NCBI GenBank assembly: GCA_947493745.1
Contig: CANLSM010000015.1
Location: 23,522 to 87,521 of the forward strand
DNA length: 64,000 nt
Reading direction: 5' to 3'
DNA from: an uncultured Paracoccaceae bacterium
GTDB lineage: Bacteria; Pseudomonadota; Alphaproteobacteria; Rhodobacterales; Rhodobacteraceae
Position 1 is the first letter of the stretch. Each line of letters starts with the position of its first letter. Below the pieces are notes generated by a model. That model did not search any database. It saw only the letters and a program-made list of their open reading frames with translations, and was not told where the DNA came from. Both the position numbers and the translations under genes were made by a program. Shown piece by piece: positions 42,169 to 50,932 of the stretch.

Positions 42169-42203
42169 CCTTCATTTTTCCGAAAATATCCCTGCCGGAG
42201 GCC
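42169..42203 (-). repeat. Dispersed intergenic repeat, copy 3 (inverted)
   Basis: On the minus strand reads GCCTCCGGCAGGGATATTT with a single change from the core, then ATGAAGG. Paired head-to-tail inversion with copy 2 could fold into a long RNA hairpin within the operon leader. Confidence 0.8.
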
Positions 42204-42232
42204 ATAATCTCTTTTGCAGGAACCCCAGGCTT

Positions 42233-43048
42233 ATGATGGACGGTGCAGCTTACGTGACACCCGATGGTCGGAGCATCGGAGATGTCGTGATGGAGATGAG
42301 AAACATCACGCTTCGTTTTGGCGGTGTGACGGCGATCAGGGATATATCGTTCGATATTCGTGAGGGTGAAATACGTGCCATTATCGGTCCGAACGGGGCC
42401 GGAAAGTCCTCGATGCTCAACGTCATCAACGGCTTCTACCACCCGCAGGAGGGGGAGGTCTGGTTCCGCGGGGCGAAGCGCGGGCCGATGAAGCCCCATG
42501 CCATCGCGCGTCAGGGAATTGCGCGCACCTTTCAGAACATCGCCCTCTTCTCGGGCATGAGTACGCTCGATAACATCATGACGGGCCGTTTCACCAAGAT
42601 GAAGTCGGGTCTGTTGGCGCAGGCGATCTGGAAGGGCCGGGCGGAGAGGGAAGAGGTCGAGAATCGCGAGATCGTCGAGAAGGTCATTGATTTTCTTGAG
42701 ATACAGGCGATCCGAAAGACCCCGGTCGGACGGCTGCCCTATGGTTTGCAAAAGCGGGTCGAGCTTGGGCGCGCGCTTGCCGCAGAGCCAAAGCTGTTGC
42801 TTCTCGACGAGCCGATGGCGGGCATGAATGTTGAGGAGAAGGAAGACATGTCGCGCTTCATTCTCGATGTGAATGATGAGTTCGGCACGACCATTGCATT
42901 GATCGAGCACGATATGGGCGTGGTCATGGATATTTCCGACAGGGTTGTCGTGATGGATTACGGCGCGAAGATCGGGGACGGCACGCCTGATGAGGTACGC
43001 AACAGTCAGGCGGTAATTGACGCTTATCTGGGGGTTGCACATGACTAG
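42233..43048 (+). CDS. Liv-type ABC ATPase (LivG-like), system 2
   Basis: ATPase of 271 residues. Walker A is GPNGAGKSS, Walker B LLLLDEPMAGM, and the family ending IALIEHDMGVVMDISDRV. The signature is LPYGLQKRVELGRAL, a variant of LSYGxQ seen in aromatic-acid HAAT transporters. The DEPMAGMN form replaces DEPAAGMN. An ATG pair (42233 and 42236) makes the exact start uncertain by one codon. It follows the ligase after 142 bases that hold the inverted repeat pair, and overlaps the next gene by eight bases. Confidence 0.92.
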   Translation: MMDGAAYVTPDGRSIGDVVMEMRNITLRFGGVTAIRDISFDIREGEIRAIIGPNGAGKSSMLNVINGFYHPQEGEVWFRGAKRGPMKPHAIARQGIARTFQNIALFSGMSTLDNIMTGRFTKMKSGLLAQAIWKGRAEREEVENREIVEKVIDFLEIQAIRKTPVGRLPYGLQKRVELGRALAAEPKLLLLDEPMAGMNVEEKEDMSRFILDVNDEFGTTIALIEHDMGVVMDISDRVVVMDYGAKIGDGTPDEVRNSQAVIDAYLGVAHD

Positions 43049-43457
43049 GGCGGGGCGCGTGCCAGCGCTGGTTTTCTGTTGTGTCACCGGGACGGCTCTG
43101 CCTGTTCACGCGGTTTCTGTCGCCGCCGAATTCTGGAAATTCGGGATAGAGGCCTGTCTTTCGGAGATGGAGGAGTTTCGGCTGCCTCCACCGCGAAGGC
43201 TCGATGTCGGATCCGATGATCGCGGGTTCAACTGGTGCAGTCGTACCTTTGAGGCGCGGGACGCGGAGGCGATCGAGCGGCAGTTCCGCAGATGGGCAAC
43301 TGAGGCCAAGACCTCCGGTCGATATACTGTCACGGACAAGCAGGGGCTCACGCTTGAAAGTCATCTCTGGCGCGAACCCGTCCTGCAGGTGAGCCTTCTG
43401 ACACTGGAGGATGGCAGCCTCCGTTTCATGGTTGAAGATCTGGATAAGGAAGGCTGA
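43041..43457 (+). CDS. Small periplasmic protein of unknown function, Liv operon 2
   Basis: Protein of 138 residues with an apparent signal peptide (MTRAGRVPALVFCCVTGTALPVHA). The mature part is rich in charged residues (EFWKFGIEACLSEMEEF, RDAEAIERQFRRWATEAKT) and ends in a beta-like stretch (VLQVSLLTLEDGSLRFMVE). It starts inside the end of the LivG-like gene and stops one base before the LivH-like ATG, so it is a coupled operon member. No family was recognised. Confidence 0.7.
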   Translation: MTRAGRVPALVFCCVTGTALPVHAVSVAAEFWKFGIEACLSEMEEFRLPPPRRLDVGSDDRGFNWCSRTFEARDAEAIERQFRRWATEAKTSGRYTVTDKQGLTLESHLWREPVLQVSLLTLEDGSLRFMVEDLDKEG

Positions 43458-43458
43458 G

Positions 43459-44454
43459 ATGGGCCCGCAATTTTTCTACACGATCGAGGTGATCCTGAAC
43501 GGCCTGATGGCCGGAGTGATGTATGCGCTGGTCGCGCTCGGCTTCGTGCTGATCTTCAAGTCCTCGGGAATTTTCAACTATGCGCAAGGCGTCATGGCGC
43601 TTTTTGCGGCACAAACGCTTGTGGGCATCCAGACTGGGCTGGTTCCTTTCAGCCATCTGATCAATGCGGTGTTCGGGACCGATCTGCATCACTTTGGATG
43701 GGAAATTCCGTCCGTGCTTGCGATCCTGGCGACAACGCTGGTGATGATCGGGTTCGCCTGGCTGGTGGTGCGGCTGGTTCTCAAACCGCTTGCCGGCCAG
43801 GAACCCATTATCCTGTTCATGGCGACCATCGGTCTTGCTTATTTCATGGAAGGATTTGGCGATCTCATGTGGGGGTCGGACATCAAGAAACTCGATGTCG
43901 GCCTGCCGCAGGGCGGCAATATCGGAATTGAGGAAAGTACGTCCTTTCTGGGTGGCGAGGAGTTCTACGGCTTCTACATCGACAATCTCGATATCTGGGC
44001 CGCAGTCATAGCGACACTTCTTGTTGTCGCGCTGGTCGTCTTTTCACAGTATACTAAAGTGGGTCGCGCCCTGAGAGCTGTTGCAGACGATCATCAGGCA
44101 GCACTTTCGGTCGGGATCAACCTTGAGACGATCTGGGTTATCATCTGGTCGGTTGCAGGCTTCGTTGCGCTTGTGGCCGGTATCATGTGGGGGGCGAAGC
44201 TGGGTGTGCAGTTTTCGCTTTCTCTCATTGCGCTCAAAGCGCTCCCCGTCCTGATGCTGGGCGGGTTCACGTCTATCCCCGGCGCGATTGTCGGGGGCTT
44301 GATCATTGGGGTGGGTGAAAAACTGTTCGAGTTCTCAATAGGACCGCTTATCGGTGGTGCGACGGAGAACTGGTTTGCGTACGTCCTTGCGCTTGTATTT
44401 CTTGTTTTCAGACCGCAGGGACTGTTCGGCGAAAAAATCATCGAGAGGGTGTGA
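43459..44454 (+). CDS. Liv-type ABC permease (LivH-like), system 2
   Basis: Membrane protein of 331 residues with the LivH N-terminal pattern (NGLMAGVMYALVALGFVLIFKSSGIFNYAQGVM). The coupling loop is GRALRAVADDHQAALSVGINLETIW, and AIVGGLIIGVGEKLFE is also seen. The ATG at 43459 has AAGGAAGG ahead; a longer frame would lie in the preceding gene. Its TGA overlaps the ATG of the small membrane protein. Confidence 0.92.
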   Translation: MGPQFFYTIEVILNGLMAGVMYALVALGFVLIFKSSGIFNYAQGVMALFAAQTLVGIQTGLVPFSHLINAVFGTDLHHFGWEIPSVLAILATTLVMIGFAWLVVRLVLKPLAGQEPIILFMATIGLAYFMEGFGDLMWGSDIKKLDVGLPQGGNIGIEESTSFLGGEEFYGFYIDNLDIWAAVIATLLVVALVVFSQYTKVGRALRAVADDHQAALSVGINLETIWVIIWSVAGFVALVAGIMWGAKLGVQFSLSLIALKALPVLMLGGFTSIPGAIVGGLIIGVGEKLFEFSIGPLIGGATENWFAYVLALVFLVFRPQGLFGEKIIERV

Positions 44455-44855
44455 TGCAAGATCTCATCAACAAAGTCTTCCCCAATCGCGGCGAGTCAAA
44501 TCTGCACCTGGTGCTGATGACGGCGATTGCTGCTTACGTGCTGCAAATCCTGGGCCTGACCGGCTGGAGCTTCGGCTTCGGGCTGATCTTTCAGGTCATT
44601 CTGATCGGACTTCTGGTGATCGTCACCTATGCTGTTGCGCGTTTCCTGTTGCCGGGGCTCTCGGATCCCGATGACAAGGATGACGTCCTTGGCAACTGGC
44701 TGGCGATCATTCTGTTTTTCCTGGCGGGCGCTGCGTCTTTCGGGCTGATGTTCGCGCTGGCGCTGGTGGTCTCGTTCGTCGTGATCTACCTGCGCAGCCC
44801 CGAAGTATTGGCCAGTGTTCCGCTTGTCGGTCAGCAACTGTCGGAAAGGGCGTAG
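44454..44855 (+). CDS. Small integral membrane protein inserted between livH and livM homologues
   Basis: Protein of 133 residues with three or four membrane segments: MTAIAAYVLQILGLTGW, FGLIFQVILIGLLVIVTYAVARFLL, WLAIILFFLAGAASFGLMFALALVVSFVVIYL. An acidic loop (SDPDDKDD) lies between segments. It is fully coupled: the ATG overlaps the LivH stop and its TAG abuts the LivM ATG. No family was recognised. Placement suggests an accessory subunit of the permease, which is not part of classical Liv systems. Confidence 0.75.
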   Translation: MQDLINKVFPNRGESNLHLVLMTAIAAYVLQILGLTGWSFGFGLIFQVILIGLLVIVTYAVARFLLPGLSDPDDKDDVLGNWLAIILFFLAGAASFGLMFALALVVSFVVIYLRSPEVLASVPLVGQQLSERA

Positions 44856-45932
44856 ATGTTTTACCGAGAGGCAGGCGATTTCAAGACCTCATATGTCGCC
44901 GACAACCAGACCTTCCCGATCGCGTTTGACCGCTATCGGTACTATGTGGTTCTGGCTGTGGCGATCGGAGTCGTCCCGTTCATGCTCAACGAGTATTTTG
45001 CCTCTGCGGTTCTCATTCCCTTCCTGATCTGGTCGATCATCGCGATCGGGCTGAATATCCTGACCGGCTATTGCGGGCAGGTGAGCCTCGGTACGGGCGG
45101 TTTCATGGCGGTTGGGGCCTATGCGTCCTACAAGCTGATGACCGCCTTTCCGGACCTCAATATCTTCTTCGTGATCCTGGCCTCCGGCGGCGTGACTGCC
45201 GGGGTCGGATTGCTTTTCGGATTGCCTTCGCTGCGCATCAAGGGGTTCTACCTTGCGGTTGCGACACTCGCGGCGCAGTTCTTTCTGGTCTGGCTGTTCA
45301 ATCGGGTGGGCTGGTTCTACAACTACTCTGCCTCGGGGCAGATCAATGCGCCTGAGCGTTCGGTATTCGGGTTCAACGTCACGGGTGCCCTGGCAGCACC
45401 GGAAGCCAAATATCTCTTCTGTCTGGCATTCGTGATCCTTCTGGGGATTGTCGCGCGCAATCTGACACGCGGCAAGCTGGGACGCTCGTGGATGGCGATC
45501 CGCGATATGGATATCGCCGCCGAGATCATCGGTGTCGATCCGTTGAAGGCCAAGCTGTCGGCCTTTGCTATCTCCTCCTTTTTCGTGGGCGTCGGCGGGG
45601 CGCTCTTCTTCGCGGTCTATCTTGGTGCGGTCGAAGTGGGCGAGGCTTTCGGGATCAACAAATCCTTCCTCGCTCTCTTCATGATCATCATCGGAGGGCT
45701 GGGTTCGATCTTCGGCTCCTTTGCGGGTGCTGCTTTCATCGTTCTCATGCCGGTTCTGCTGAAAAATGTCATGGTGGGCGGGCTCGGGTGGCCGACGGAT
45801 ATCGCGGCGCATTTTGAGTTTGTCATTCTGGGCGGGCTGATCATCTTCTTTCTGATCGTGGAGCCGCATGGCCTTGCCGCACTGTGGCGTCTGGCGAAGG
45901 AGAAACTCCGCCTTTGGCCCTTCCCACATTAG
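44856..45932 (+). CDS. Liv-type ABC permease (LivM-like), system 2
   Basis: Membrane protein of 358 residues. LivM motifs are NILTGYCGQVSLGTGGFMAVGAYASY, GLPSLRIKGFYLAVATLAAQFFL and SWMAIRDMDIAAEIIGVDPLKAKLSAFAISSFFVG. It forms the channel with the LivH-like protein. It begins directly after the small membrane protein, with no gap. Confidence 0.93.
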   Translation: MFYREAGDFKTSYVADNQTFPIAFDRYRYYVVLAVAIGVVPFMLNEYFASAVLIPFLIWSIIAIGLNILTGYCGQVSLGTGGFMAVGAYASYKLMTAFPDLNIFFVILASGGVTAGVGLLFGLPSLRIKGFYLAVATLAAQFFLVWLFNRVGWFYNYSASGQINAPERSVFGFNVTGALAAPEAKYLFCLAFVILLGIVARNLTRGKLGRSWMAIRDMDIAAEIIGVDPLKAKLSAFAISSFFVGVGGALFFAVYLGAVEVGEAFGINKSFLALFMIIIGGLGSIFGSFAGAAFIVLMPVLLKNVMVGGLGWPTDIAAHFEFVILGGLIIFFLIVEPHGLAALWRLAKEKLRLWPFPH

Positions 45933-45997
45933 GGTCCAAAACAACAACCGGGCAAACCGGGACGTGTAAGTAACAACCAACTGGGAGACTGCAAAAA

Positions 45998-47281
45998 ATG
46001 AAAAAACTTCTCACAATGGCCACGGTCGCGGTACTGGGTGCAAGCCCGGTTCTTGCCGATCTGGTCTTTCCGTCGTTGAGCTACCGGACCGGGCCATATG
46101 CGGCCAACGGCATTCCTTTCGCGGACGGCTATGCCGATTATTTCACGCTGCTCAACGAGCGTGACGGCGGCATCGGCGGACAGCCCGTCCGTCTGATCGA
46201 GTGCGAGACCGGCTACAACACCGAAAAAGGTGTGGAATGCTATGAAAGCACCAAGGGCGAGGGCTCTCTCGTCTATCAACCGCTCTCGACGGGGATCACC
46301 TATCAGCTGATCCCGAAAGCCTCCGCTGACGGCATTCCGGTACACTCCATGGGCTATGGGCGGACATCGGCCGCAAACGGCAAGGTGTTCGAGTGGATTT
46401 TCAACTATCCGGCCAACTACTGGAACGGTGCGAGCCACGCGATCAATCACATTCTCGACGTGAACGGCGGCGATGTCAGCGGCAAGAAAGTGGCACTGGT
46501 CTATCACAACTCCGCCTATGGCAAGGAGCCGATCCGCACGCTGGAGGAACTGTCCGCAAAGCATGGCTATGATCTGACGCTTCTGCCGGTTGACCATCCC
46601 GGTCAGGAACAGAAGTCGCAGTGGTTGCAGATCCGCCGCGAAAAGCCTGACTACGTGATCATGTGGGGCTGGGGCGTGATGAATCAGGTTGCCATTCAGG
46701 AAGCTGCCAACATCCGCTTCCCGATGGAGAACTTCATCGGCATCTGGTGGTCGGCCTCCGAGAATGACGTGCTGCCTGCGGGTGATGGCGCCGATGGCTA
46801 CAAGGCGCTGGCGATGAACAACACCGGCTCGTCCTTCCCGATCTACGAAGACCTCAACAAATATGTGGTCGATGCGGGCAAGGCCGCAGGGGCTGGCGAT
46901 CAGCTCGGCACGGTTCTCTACAACCGTGGTCTCTATGCCGCGATGCTTGCAGCCGAAGCAGCCAAGAAGGCGCAGGAGATCCACGGTGTCGGCGACATCA
47001 CACCGGCCCAGATGCGGGATGGTATGGAAGCGCTGGAAATCACGGCAGCCAGCATGGAAGCTCTGGGGCTGCCCGATTTCGGCCCCGAGTTTGCGGTTTC
47101 CTGCGCAAACCACGGCGGTCCTGGCCTCGGCGCTGTTCAGCAATGGGACGCATCCGCGGAGAAGTGGGAGCTTATCTCCGAGTTCGGCCCGTCGGATGCC
47201 GATGTCATCAACAAGCTGATCGAAGAGGATTCAGCGGCATACGCAGCGGAAAACAACATCACGCCGCGCGATTGCAACTGA
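45998..47281 (+). CDS. Periplasmic substrate-binding protein, Liv-type system 2
   Basis: Exported binding protein of 427 residues. The signal peptide is MKKLLTMATVAVLGASPVLA, then DLVFPSLSYRTGPYAANGIPFADGYADYF. The aromatic-rich ligand region includes MGYGRTSAANGKVFEWIFNYPANYWNG and MWGWGVMNQVA. The length and tryptophan-rich site resemble binding proteins of aromatic or hydrophobic acid transporters more than LivJ/LivK. A GGGAG site precedes the ATG. Together with the two ligases, this argues for uptake of a carboxylic acid that is then activated with CoA (inference). Confidence 0.9.
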   Translation: MKKLLTMATVAVLGASPVLADLVFPSLSYRTGPYAANGIPFADGYADYFTLLNERDGGIGGQPVRLIECETGYNTEKGVECYESTKGEGSLVYQPLSTGITYQLIPKASADGIPVHSMGYGRTSAANGKVFEWIFNYPANYWNGASHAINHILDVNGGDVSGKKVALVYHNSAYGKEPIRTLEELSAKHGYDLTLLPVDHPGQEQKSQWLQIRREKPDYVIMWGWGVMNQVAIQEAANIRFPMENFIGIWWSASENDVLPAGDGADGYKALAMNNTGSSFPIYEDLNKYVVDAGKAAGAGDQLGTVLYNRGLYAAMLAAEAAKKAQEIHGVGDITPAQMRDGMEALEITAASMEALGLPDFGPEFAVSCANHGGPGLGAVQQWDASAEKWELISEFGPSDADVINKLIEEDSAAYAAENNITPRDCN

Positions 47282-47345
47282 TGATGTGACGACGTCTCGG
47301 GCGGGGCACAGATGCGGTTCCGCCCGAAACGGCTCGGGGATGGCA

Positions 47346-48524
47346 ATGACGCGGTTTTTCTGGCTTGCAGGTTTGCTTGGCGCTCTGTCCGGGTGTGGTT
47401 CCCCGACCCCGCCAGAGAACCTGAGCTGCCCCGCGCTTGCGGTTCACGGGCCTGAAATCATCGCGCAGGGCAATGTCATGACCCCGCAGGAGGCCGCGAT
47501 CTTCGGAATGGGGGCGATGTTCGAGGAACGGATCGAGGCAGCCCAGCCCCGCAATGTGACACGCCGCCCGAAGATCAAGGTTGTGGCGCTGTCTGCCGGT
47601 GGACAATGGGGCGCGTTCACTGCCGGTTTCATGACGGGATGGTCCAACAACCCGTTCGACCCCCGGCCTGAGGCCTTTGATATTGTCAGCGGTGTCAGCA
47701 CCGGGGCCATTCTCGCCCCCGCAATCTTTGCAGGTCGTGACTATGATGATGTGCTTGAAGCTTCCTATAACGGCCTATCAGAAGCGGAAGCGCTGCGCCG
47801 CCGTGGGCCTTTGGAGCTGATCGGCAGCCCCTCGCTCTTTGACATCGGCCCGACCGAGGCGCGGATCGACGCATTCCTTGATGAGCGACTGGTGGGGGAC
47901 ATTGCCCAGGCCGCAGAGACCCGCAGCCTCGTGGTCGGTGCGGTCAATCTGCGCAGCGGATTTTTTGAGCCGCTGGATCTGACTGCAATGGCCGCGTCCG
48001 AGGCAGACAACAAGGCGCCCTGTCTGCGCGAGGCCATCCTCGCAAGTGCGGCGATCCCGCTCGCCTTCGCGCCGCGCCGGATCAATGACAGCTACTATGT
48101 CGATGGCGGAGCGCGTCAGGGCCTGTTCCTGGAGGGTCTTGCGGAAACCAAGGCAGAGCCCGAGATCTTCGTCTTCCTCAATGGCTCGGGTGCTTTCCCC
48201 GAGGAGGAACCGGAATATTCACTGGGCGGCGTGGCCGCACGCGCCTCAGCCGTTGCAACGGACGAGTTGCTGCGTCAGGCTGCCATTGATGCAATCGAGT
48301 TCGCGAAGGCGCGCGGCTGGACGGTCAGGGGGCTCTTTGCCCCTGATATTCTGCCGGGCCCGGACTGTTTCGACCGCAAGGGCGGGAAGATCAATTTCTG
48401 TGAAAGTTTCACGCGGCGCCTCTTTGCCGCAGGAAAAGCCACCGGGGGGCAGAGAACCATCCCCTGGCTGAATGCCAACCAGTTGCTTGACCGGCTCCGG
48501 TCGCAGATCGCCGCAGGGCAGTAA
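47346..48524 (+). CDS. Patatin-like phospholipase, lipoprotein
   Basis: Protein of 392 residues. The lipoprotein signal is MTRFFWLAGLLGALSGC. The patatin domain has SAGGQWGAFTAGF at the oxyanion hole, GVSTG with Ser118 as nucleophile, and Asp253 in DGGARQG. The dyad is complete, so it should be an active lipid or ester hydrolase on the outer side of a membrane. The ATG at 47346 has GGGG six bases ahead; 47340 is an alternative. It sits between the binding protein and the LivF-like ATPase. It might release acids from lipids or esters for import; that link is inferred from position only. Confidence 0.88.
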   Translation: MTRFFWLAGLLGALSGCGSPTPPENLSCPALAVHGPEIIAQGNVMTPQEAAIFGMGAMFEERIEAAQPRNVTRRPKIKVVALSAGGQWGAFTAGFMTGWSNNPFDPRPEAFDIVSGVSTGAILAPAIFAGRDYDDVLEASYNGLSEAEALRRRGPLELIGSPSLFDIGPTEARIDAFLDERLVGDIAQAAETRSLVVGAVNLRSGFFEPLDLTAMAASEADNKAPCLREAILASAAIPLAFAPRRINDSYYVDGGARQGLFLEGLAETKAEPEIFVFLNGSGAFPEEEPEYSLGGVAARASAVATDELLRQAAIDAIEFAKARGWTVRGLFAPDILPGPDCFDRKGGKINFCESFTRRLFAAGKATGGQRTIPWLNANQLLDRLRSQIAAGQ

Positions 48525-48533
48525 GGAAAGACC

Positions 48534-49358
48534 ATGCTCGACGACACCAAGACCACCGAGACCCTGCTTGAGGTCAACAATATCGAGGTGATCTACAATC
48601 ATGTGATCCTGGTTCTGAAGGGTGTGTCGCTCAGCGTGCCCAAGGGTGGCATCACGGCGCTTCTGGGCGGCAATGGCGCGGGCAAGACGACCACGTTGAA
48701 GGCGATATCCAACCTGCTGCACTCTGAGCGCGGCGAGATCACCAAGGGCTCGATTTCCTATCGTGGCGACCGGGTCGGTTCGCTAAGTCCCTCCGATTTG
48801 GTCAAGCGCGGTGTCATTCAGGTCATGGAGGGACGTCACTGTTTCGAGCATCTGACGGTTGAGGAGAACCTTCTGACCGGCGCGTTCACCCGCAGCGATG
48901 GCCGCGGGGCGGTCGATGCCGATCTGGAGAAGGTCTACCAGTATTTCCCGCGCCTGAAGGAACGCCGCAAGTCGCAGGCGGGCTATACCTCGGGCGGTGA
49001 GCAGCAGATGTGCGCCATTGGCCGCGCGCTGATGTCCAAGCCCGAGACGATCCTTCTGGATGAACCCTCTATGGGTCTCGCGCCGCAACTGGTCGAGGAG
49101 ATCTTCGGGATCGTGAAAGACCTGAACGAGCGGGAGGGCGTGTCCTTCCTGCTGGCCGAGCAGAATACCAATGTCGCACTGCGCTTTGCCCATTACGGGT
49201 ATATTCTGGAATCGGGGCGCATTGTGATGGATGGACCGGCTGCCGAACTGCGCGAGAACCCGGATGTGAAGGAGTTCTACCTCGGCATGTCGGATGAGGG
49301 CCGCAAATCCTTCCGCGATGTCCGTTCGTACCGCCGCCGCAAGCGCTGGCTGAGCTGA
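48534..49358 (+). CDS. Liv-type ABC ATPase (LivF-like), system 2
   Basis: ATPase of 274 residues. Walker A is GGNGAGKTT, the signature is TSGGEQQM, Walker B is ETILLDEPSMGL and the ending is LAEQNTNVA. A basic C-terminal extension (YRRRKRWLS) is longer than usual. It completes the five-component transporter. Its TGA overlaps the ATG of the small DUF6958-like gene. Confidence 0.92.
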   Translation: MLDDTKTTETLLEVNNIEVIYNHVILVLKGVSLSVPKGGITALLGGNGAGKTTTLKAISNLLHSERGEITKGSISYRGDRVGSLSPSDLVKRGVIQVMEGRHCFEHLTVEENLLTGAFTRSDGRGAVDADLEKVYQYFPRLKERRKSQAGYTSGGEQQMCAIGRALMSKPETILLDEPSMGLAPQLVEEIFGIVKDLNEREGVSFLLAEQNTNVALRFAHYGYILESGRIVMDGPAAELRENPDVKEFYLGMSDEGRKSFRDVRSYRRRKRWLS

Positions 49359-49654
49359 TGGAGAAGGTCGCTTGCCGAACGCCTGCCGAGGGCAGGGACG
49401 GCGTCACCAACATTCCGGCCTGGAAGTTCGAGTGCCTCAGAAAGGCGATCCTCGATCAGTTGGCGGCAGGGGACATTGCATTTGCGGATCTGCGTGAGGC
49501 CGTGCGAGCCCGCCTCACAAGGCAGGAACTGGATGATCTCGGCTCATTGGGCTGGCATATGACGGCCGTGAAGCTGGAATTGGAAGTGCGCGGCGAGGTT
49601 CGTCGCCTCAAGGGGGTTTCCCCGCAAATGCTGACATTGGGAGAGCCTCAGTGA
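49358..49654 (+). CDS. DUF6958-like small protein
   Basis: Cytoplasmic protein of 98 residues. IPAWKFECLRKAIL, FADLREAVRARL and GSLGWHMTAVKLELEVRGEVRRLKGVSPQML match the pattern I recall for DUF6958, which looks like a winged-helix-type fold. It has single-base/four-base overlaps with both neighbours, so it is co-translated with the LivF-like ATPase and the PaaK-like ligase. The role is unknown; the recall of the DUF number should be verified. Confidence 0.65.
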   Translation: MEKVACRTPAEGRDGVTNIPAWKFECLRKAILDQLAAGDIAFADLREAVRARLTRQELDDLGSLGWHMTAVKLELEVRGEVRRLKGVSPQMLTLGEPQ

Positions 49655-50829
49655 CCCATTTCGATGACCTCGAAACCCAGTCGCCGGATGCGCGGGACGC
49701 GCGCCAGACCGCTTTGCTGGCTGATGTCGCGCGCGCTGCCGGTCGCGACGATGTGCGAACGCTGGATGATCTGGCGTCCCTGCCGGTCCTGCGGAAATCC
49801 GAATTGTCATCTGCGCAGAAATCCAAGGCCCCCTTTGGCGGCTTTGCCGCGCATGAAGCCTCTGCCTACGCGCATATTTTCCAGAGCCCCGGGCCGATAT
49901 ATGAGCCGGGCAACCGGACGCCCGACTGGTGGCGGTTCGGGCGGTTCCTGCATGCCTGTGGCATCGGGCGGGGCGATATCGTGCAGAACTGTTTTTCCTA
50001 TCACCTCACCCCGGCGGGCATGATGTTCGAGAACGGCGCGGCAGCCGTGGGGGCCACGGTGGTGCCTGCCGGAACCGGTCAGACCGAACTTCAGGCGCAG
50101 GCGGCCCAAGATATCGGGGTGACGGCCTATGCGGGGACGCCGGACTATCTCAACACGATCCTTGAGAAGGCGGACGAGCTTGGGCTGACGCTCAAGATCA
50201 CCAAGGCGGCGGTCTCGGGCGGGGCGCTCTTCCCGAGCCTCCGGCAGGCCTATGCCGATCGCGGGGTCACCTGCTTGCAATGCTATGGAACCGCCGATCT
50301 GGGCCATGTGGCTTATGAAAGCTTGGCGCAGGAGGGGATGATCGTCGACGAGGGTGCGATTGTGGAGATTGTGCGCCCCGGGACCGGCGACCGGGTGCCG
50401 GATGGCGAAGTGGGCGAGGTGGTCGTCACACCGCTCAACCCAGACTACCCCCTGTTGCGCTTTGCCACCGGCGATCTGAGCGCGGTGCTGCCCGGCCAAA
50501 GCCCCTGCGGGCGCACCAATATGCGCATCAAGGGCTGGATGGGCCGGGCTGACCAGACGACGAAGATCAAGGGTATGTTTGTACGCCCCGAGCAGGTCGC
50601 GACCCTTGTCGCTCGCCATGACGAGATTTCCCGTGCCCGCGTGATTGCCGGGCGGCAGGGGGAGGCGGACACGATGGTCGTCCGGGTCGAGGCCGATGGA
50701 ATCGGACCGGAGGCTGTGGCAGCATCGGTGCGAGATGTTCTCAAACTTGGCGGTCGGGTCGAAATTGTGAGCCCCGGCAGCCTGCCAAATGACGGATTGG
50801 TGATCGAGGACACCAGAAAATACGACTGA
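49651..50829 (+). CDS. PaaK-like phenylacetate-CoA ligase family protein
   Basis: Adenylate-forming enzyme of 392 residues, shorter than typical PaaK (about 430). It keeps the family's C-terminal features: YGTADLGHVAYE, VVTPLNPDYPLLRFATGDLSAV and GRADQTTKIKGMFVRPEQV. The N-terminal P-loop is divergent (QSPGPIYEPG in place of SSGTTG), as in several PaaK-like proteins. The start is GTG at 49651, overlapping the previous stop (GTGA). It ends the eleven-gene operon and is the second CoA ligase in it. Confidence 0.88.
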   Translation: MTHFDDLETQSPDARDARQTALLADVARAAGRDDVRTLDDLASLPVLRKSELSSAQKSKAPFGGFAAHEASAYAHIFQSPGPIYEPGNRTPDWWRFGRFLHACGIGRGDIVQNCFSYHLTPAGMMFENGAAAVGATVVPAGTGQTELQAQAAQDIGVTAYAGTPDYLNTILEKADELGLTLKITKAAVSGGALFPSLRQAYADRGVTCLQCYGTADLGHVAYESLAQEGMIVDEGAIVEIVRPGTGDRVPDGEVGEVVVTPLNPDYPLLRFATGDLSAVLPGQSPCGRTNMRIKGWMGRADQTTKIKGMFVRPEQVATLVARHDEISRARVIAGRQGEADTMVVRVEADGIGPEAVAASVRDVLKLGGRVEIVSPGSLPNDGLVIEDTRKYD

Positions 50830-50932
50830 GCGGAATGTGGATCGTTACAAACTGACATGAAAGTTTTCTGGGGCCTGCCACATGACCCCGATAGGATTGC
50901 AGACGGGTAGACATATCATGAGGGTTCCAGCG

